Assembly (NCBI GenBank): GCA_026645575.1
Contig: JAPKMW010000143.1
Coordinates: 1 to 21,826, forward strand
Origin: Caldilineaceae bacterium
GTDB taxonomy: Bacteria > Chloroflexota > Anaerolineae > Caldilineales > Caldilineaceae
DNA length: 21,826 nt
Direction: 5' to 3'
The notes under the pieces are model-generated. The model was not told the DNA's origin. It did no database searches and was given only the letters and a program-made list of their open reading frames with translations. Position numbers and translations under genes: made by a program. Every line of letters starts with the position of its first letter. Position 1 is the first letter of the stretch. Of the stretch, positions 18,604 to 21,826 are shown in pieces.

Positions 18604-18652
18604 AAAACAACGGGAAGAAGCCCGGCAACCATCCATGACCGAGCTTCTTCCC
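18604..18652 (-). terminator. Intrinsic terminator downstream of the sugar transferase gene
   Basis: GGGAAGAAGCCCGG (18612-18625) pairs with CCGAGCTTCTTCCC (18639-18652), one mismatch in 14. Read on the minus strand, the stem is followed by GTTGTTTTATAT. It would end the transcript of the sugar transferase gene about 270 bp after its stop codon, beyond element M4. Confidence 0.65.
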
Positions 18653-18748
18653 AAACTTCTATACCAACTCAACAGGAGACAAAAGTTAATCGTAGGCGAC
18701 TACAAGAGTGTTGAGATTGCAAAAGCATGACTCTGGACTAGGCGATAC

Positions 18749-18860
18749 GTAACTACTAAGCCACCCCCTCCTAACCTCCCCCAGTTTGGGGGAGGAACTG
18801 TCGAGCGCACCGCGGTTCCCTCCCTTATCAGGGGAGGGTTAGGGAGGGGTTAGTAGTTAC
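18749..18860. repeat. MITE-like element M4 with perfect 8-bp target duplication
   Basis: The 112-bp element starts GTAACTACTAAGCC and ends GGTTAGTAGTTAC, with polypyrimidine and polypurine inner arms (CCCCCTCCTAACC facing GGGTTAGGGAGGGG). The direct repeat GGCGATAC flanks it at 18741-18748 and 18861-18868. It resembles M1 in both ends and interior. It contains no gene and sits in the 3' untranslated stretch of the sugar transferase gene, 57 bp beyond its stop. Confidence 0.88.
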
Positions 18861-18917
18861 GGCGATACCTGATTGCAGACTACGGAATTGGCCTGGCAGC
18901 TTCTCGCCGACAGCCTG

Positions 18918-20426
18918 CTAATAGGCGCCTTTACCGCGAAGGACAACGCCAACGGTGCGCCAGAGAATTTGCAGATCCAGCCAGAGCGAGTAGTTCTCAA
19001 TATAGTAGAGGTCTTGTTCGGTGCTCAGGTGCATGAGATTATTGCTGCGCCCATTCACTTGCCACCAGCCGGTCATCCCCTGGGGGACGGCCAACCGGCG
19101 ATATTGCCACCGTTCGTACTGCTCCACCAGCCAGGGCAACTCCGGGCGCGGTCCAACCAAACTCATCTCCCCCTTTAAGACATTGAGCAGTTGGGGCAGT
19201 TCGTCCAAGCTGGTACGACGGATAAAGCGGCCCACCCGTGTGACCCGTGGATCATCGACTTGTTTATGGATGACATGCCCCTGTTCGTCCACCTGGTTGA
19301 CCTGACTTTGCTGCTTGTCGGCATTGATGACCATAGAGCGGAACTTATACATGGTAAAGGGCCGGCCCTGTTCACCCACCCGTTGCGCATAATAGAAGAT
19401 CGGGCCTTGGTCTTCCAGCTTGATCGCCACCGCCACTGCCGCCATTATCGGCGCCGCGCAACAGAGCGCCACGCCGGCGCCAATGATATCAAGAACCCGT
19501 TTGAGCATTCGTTGCAAGAAATCCAAGGGCGAATCATGCAGGTCGATGACCGGCAGAAAGCCCAGGCGCCCAATGGTGGCGCGCCGGAAGGTAAGGTCAA
19601 AATAATCGGGCACCACACGCAAGGTGATCGGCAAATTGCGCAATTGTTCAATCAGATTGAACAACTGACCATGGAGTTGGCGAGGGAGGGCCAGTACCAC
19701 ATCATTGATCCCCTGGCTTTGAATCAGCGCCGTAATGTCAATCTGGTCAACCTTCCCCAAGATCGGGGCGCCGGCCAAGCTGCTCTGTTGCCCGCTGCGT
19801 CCGTCATCAATCACCCCCACAAGCTGGTAGATCGGCCAACTGGGATTTTGAAATTGTTCGACCAAGGCCCCAATATTGTCGCCGGCGCCGATCACCACCA
19901 CCCTACGCACATCCAGCGGATGCCCTTGGCGGCGGTGCCAAAGACGCAGTAACACCCGGTAGCCGAGCAACACGGCTATGACCAAAAAATAAAAGTAGAG
20001 ATAGGTCAGCCGCATAAGTTCGATACGCGCCATATAGAGCAAGCCGGCAAAGCAGAGCGCCGCCACTGTATGGGCGACGGTGATCCGCTGGAACTCTTCT
20101 GTCCAGTGCAGAATGTAGACCGAACTGTAGACCGAGGCGATCAGAAAACTGAGCAGCCAGATTACCCCAATACAAAAAAAGAGGGTCGGCTGGGGCAGAA
20201 AGTTGTTTTGCAAAATAGATTCCACTTGTAAAGTTCGCCCAAAGGGTAGGACAAAACGCAATTGTAAACTAGCCCAGAAGGCCGCTTGGATCAACAATAG
20301 ATCGACCAGAAAGAGAGCCAATAAATAGTTGGTGCTAAAGCGCTTAATCGCGCTTAGTTGAGTAGGCGCCTTGGCGTAACCCCCAATGGAATCCAAGCGA
20401 TCAACCGTAGCTTGTTGAAGCGTCAT
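18918..20426 (-). CDS. Polyprenyl-phosphate sugar-1-phosphate transferase (exopolysaccharide-initiating, WbaP-like)
   Basis: The 502-residue membrane enzyme moves a sugar-1-phosphate from a nucleotide sugar to undecaprenyl phosphate, the first step of repeat-unit assembly. About four transmembrane segments occupy residues 35-165. A Rossmann-like central domain ([19 protein letters not shown], about 174-192) follows. A membrane re-entrant segment ([21 protein letters not shown], about 311-331) leads into the catalytic domain: [20 protein letters not shown] (342-361) and the hallmark [20 protein letters not shown] (410-429). All expected motifs are intact. GGAAAGG lies just before the ATG. It has its own predicted twin-box promoter and terminator, so it is probably monocistronic. 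The sugar transferred cannot be read from the sequence. Confidence 0.96.
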   Translation of the reverse strand: MTLQQATVDRLDSIGGYAKAPTQLSAIKRFSTNYLLALFLVDLLLIQAAFWASLQLRFVLPFGRTLQVESILQNNFLPQPTLFFCIGVIWLLSFLIASVYSSVYILHWTEEFQRITVAHTVAALCFAGLLYMARIELMRLTYLYFYFLVIAVLLGYRVLLRLWHRRQGHPLDVRRVVVIGAGDNIGALVEQFQNPSWPIYQLVGVIDDGRSGQQSSLAGAPILGKVDQIDITALIQSQGINDVVLALPRQLHGQLFNLIEQLRNLPITLRVVPDYFDLTFRRATIGRLGFLPVIDLHDSPLDFLQRMLKRVLDIIGAGVALCCAAPIMAAVAVAIKLEDQGPIFYYAQRVGEQGRPFTMYKFRSMVINADKQQSQVNQVDEQGHVIHKQVDDPRVTRVGRFIRRTSLDELPQLLNVLKGEMSLVGPRPELPWLVEQYERWQYRRLAVPQGMTGWWQVNGRSNNLMHLSTEQDLYYIENYSLWLDLQILWRTVGVVLRGKGAY

Positions 20427-20673
20427 AAACCTTTCCTTTACTACTCACTTAGTATTGTTTTCCCCTGCTATGGCTACAAGAAACACTGACCATCGGCAAC
20501 AAAAGTGTTCTGACGCGTCCTCAGTGCTTTCGTTGTCATTCCGGTTGTTCCTTTGTTCATACCGCCGGCTGTGTGGATGTGGTTACGATGGCTGCTGGTT
20601 GTTGTGGTATTGTGAAATTTACATATCGGCAAAGTAACATAGAGTATCTGTCAATAAAGATTTCGACTACCAA

Positions 20674-20749
20674 ACTATATCATAAATTTATATATTCAAT
20701 CCTTACAGATCAATGTTTTGACTTACAATTAGATTATAGTTTTCCTTAC
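20674..20749 (-). promoter_or_regulatory. Predicted multi-box promoter of the sugar transferase gene
   Basis: On the minus strand, TGTAAG boxes end at plus positions 20722 and 20702, 20 bp apart. A third AGTAAG lies 23 bp further up (20745). A -10 hexamer TATAGT lies at 20674-20679, 22 nt below the proximal box. The predicted leader is about 240 nt. The rest of 20427-20900 is AT-rich without a convincing gene. Confidence 0.55.
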
Positions 20750-20784
20750 TTTGATAGTAAATGATTACAGCGTCGAGCCTATGC

Positions 20785-20800
20785 GTGTACAAGCGTACAC
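20785..20800. promoter_or_regulatory. Palindrome GTGTACAAGCGTACAC, possible operator
   Basis: Two perfect 6-bp arms (GTGTAC and GTACAC) are separated by 4 bp in the AT-rich gap between the ligase remnant and the sugar transferase gene. It lies about 120 bp above the predicted -10 of that gene. Size and symmetry suit a dimeric repressor site, but no second copy was seen. Confidence 0.3.
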
Positions 20801-20900
20801 TTGATACAGCAGATGCTTTTGAGTGGCCGCTACCCTGACGCAGATAGATGGGGTGTAAGCTACCTGTGTGCAACATGTATTTTTATCGATACAGCTTACT

Positions 20901-21350
20901 TTATCGTTGTTTTCGGCATCTGACTACAGGTAAAAGTAGAGGATCGCCTATGTGCTTTGTCTTATCGTTATGGCTGCAATTGACGTAAGGCCAAAGGCGA
21001 AGGTGGATCGATTCGTCCGGCGACGCAGTGTGATAGCGATAGAGCAGCGTGATCTGGGCAAAGATGAGCCAGGGGAGAAAGGCCAACTTGTTGCCCCAGG
21101 TGACAGCATCAAGCAGGCCATGCACCTGCATGTCCACCAACGCCGCCAGACAACCGGCCGCCAGCGCCCAGTGCTGTTGCCGGGTGCGCTCCAGCCGACT
21201 CAGCCGGCGCAGAAAACGTCCCGTGCTGATCGACACACCGACTTCCGGCGGCGCCGTGAAGGCGTTACCGTCCCAAGTGGCGCCCAGCGCCGCCACCGTG
21301 GCCTGGGGCGAACGGGTGCGCCGCAGCACAGCAATGATCAGGGCGAGCAT
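20901..21350 (-). pseudogene. C-terminal remnant of an O-antigen-ligase/polymerase-like membrane protein
   Basis: The 149-residue frame has a pattern like the last part of O-antigen ligases: a loop with [55 protein letters not shown], here split by me into a helix near residues 62-75 and the HGLLD...AFLPWL region (77-97). Full-length family members have about 400 or more residues with ten or so membrane segments; here only the last two or three remain. The frame is closed by a stop 24 bp before the first ATG, no ribosome-binding site is present, and a repeat block begins there. The protein-like composition supports decay of a once complete gene rather than chance. Confidence 0.55.
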
Positions 21351-21384
21351 GGCAAGAGGGCAGGCTGTATTTTAACTTGCAATC

Positions 21385-21530
21385 CACCCAAGCGGGTGGG
21401 TGGATCTCAGTTTGGGGCAACTAACGCTCTAGCCGGATTGTCAAATCCGGCGATTCGGTGGTGGATTTGACAATCCACCACGAGCGTAAAAAATTCCCCC
21501 CAAACTGAGACACACCCAAAGCGGGTGACA
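21385..21530. repeat. Composite nested palindrome, possible MITE
   Basis: Three pairs of inverted repeats are nested. CTCAGTTTGGGG (21406-21417) pairs with 21498-21509, ACGCTC (21424-21429) with GAGCGT (21482-21487), and GGATTGTCAAATCC (21435-21448) with GGATTTGACAATCC (21463-21476). The innermost units are each nearly palindromic. Outside lie two copies of a CACCC-AA(A)GC-GGGTG stem (about 21386 and 21514). No gene is visible. It lies just beyond the break point of the ligase remnant. Confidence 0.75.
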
Positions 21531-21535
21531 CTTGA

Positions 21536-21564
21536 TTGACAAGGGCGCTTTAGGTGAGTATACT
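21536..21564 (+). promoter_or_regulatory. Consensus sigma-70 promoter placed for a leaderless transcript
   Basis: A perfect TTGACA (21536-21541) is followed after 17 bp by TATACT (21559-21564). Transcription should start about 7 nt further on, at 21571-21572, and the A of the ATG of the nuclease gene is 21572. The mRNA would have no or almost no leader. Confidence 0.75.
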
Positions 21565-21571
21565 AGCGGTT

Positions 21572-21826
21572 ATGGACAAGATTACCCACCCACACGATCA
21601 TTTCTTTCAGTACACCTTTGCTCGGAGCGAAGTGGCGGCGGACTTTCTGACCAACTATTTGCCGGCGCCTGTGCGCGAACTGTTGGATCTGAAAACGTTG
21701 TCGTTGACCAAAGATTCGTTTGTGGATGAGGCGTTGCAGGATCATTTCTCGGATCTGCTCTACACGCTGCGCTTGCGCGATGGGTCGGCGGCGCGGGTCT
21801 ATCTGCTCTTTGAACACAAAAGCTAT
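21572..21826 (+). CDS. Rpn-family recombination-promoting nuclease/putative transposase (partial, 3' end beyond window)
   Basis: The first 85 codons are present. HPHDHFFQYTFARSEVAADFL, given here as HPHDHFFQYTF then ARSEVAADFL, and KDSFVDEALQDHFSDLLY are typical of the Rpn (PD-(D/E)XK, YhgA-like) family, as is the start of the nuclease core YLLFEHKSY, where the conserved E-x-K pair lies. Family members are DNA endonucleases that stimulate RecA-independent recombination and are often numerous and variable in a genome. No ribosome-binding site is near the ATG; the promoter places the transcription start at the ATG itself. It is not related to the polysaccharide genes and its repeat-rich upstream region fits a mobile or recently moved gene. 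Confidence 0.88.
   Translation, partial: MDKITHPHDHFFQYTFARSEVAADFLTNYLPAPVRELLDLKTLSLTKDSFVDEALQDHFSDLLYTLRLRDGSAARVYLLFEHKSY

Noticed and set aside
19191..19952. Plus-strand frame of 253 codons
   Set aside because: It is antisense to the sugar transferase catalytic and Rossmann domains and has no recognisable motif.

Overview
The window looks like part of a Chloroflexota chromosome, probably Anaerolineae or Caldilineae. This is an inference from gene style: secreted proteins with long Thr-Pro linkers, a DUF4012 protein beside a bacterial tyrosine kinase, a secreted protein ending in a YLPxLxR-like tail, and abundant short palindromic repeats between genes. No rRNA, tRNA or CRISPR array was seen.

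Layout. At 1-83 a reading frame ends that may be the tail of a plus-strand gene. At 204-4255 (minus) lie three genes in a row: an SH3/DUF11-like secreted protein, a DNRLRE-plus-beta-propeller surface protein, and GDP-L-fucose synthase. An intact-looking insertion sequence occupies 4751-5643. typA follows on the plus strand (5849-7774) and converges on a minus-strand run (7931-12257): tyrosine autokinase with chain-length domain, low-molecular-weight tyrosine phosphatase, DUF4012 membrane protein. A lipoprotein HlyD-type adaptor is on the plus strand (12881-14080). Then come minus-strand genes for a secreted clan GH-A-like protein, a CapD/FlaA1-type nucleotide-sugar dehydratase and a polyprenyl-phosphate sugar-1-phosphate transferase, all at 14563-20426. 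The right end holds a truncated O-antigen-ligase-like remnant and the start of an Rpn-family nuclease.

Together these describe the start and control of an exopolysaccharide or capsule pathway: nucleotide-sugar supply (Fcl, CapD-like), lipid-linked initiation (sugar transferase), chain-length control and export with its tyrosine phosphorylation switch (kinase and phosphatase), and envelope proteins (DUF4012, GH-A-like, SH3/DUF11, DNRLRE). No intact glycosyltransferase, flippase or polymerase is visible, so the rest of the pathway must lie elsewhere.

Two signals stand out. First, four minus-strand surface or polysaccharide genes share a promoter layout: a TGTAAG-type box exactly 22 nt upstream of a -10 hexamer, with a second box 20 bp further up in three of the four, followed by unusually long leaders of about 240-295 nt. 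Second, there is a family of small non-coding elements with GTAACTAC ends. One has perfect and two have near-perfect or mismatched variants of 8-bp target duplications, with a further perfect case, the signature expected of MITEs moved by an IS66-type transposase. One of them has been split by the insertion sequence. Short dispersed repeats have also inserted in frame into the GDP-fucose synthase gene.
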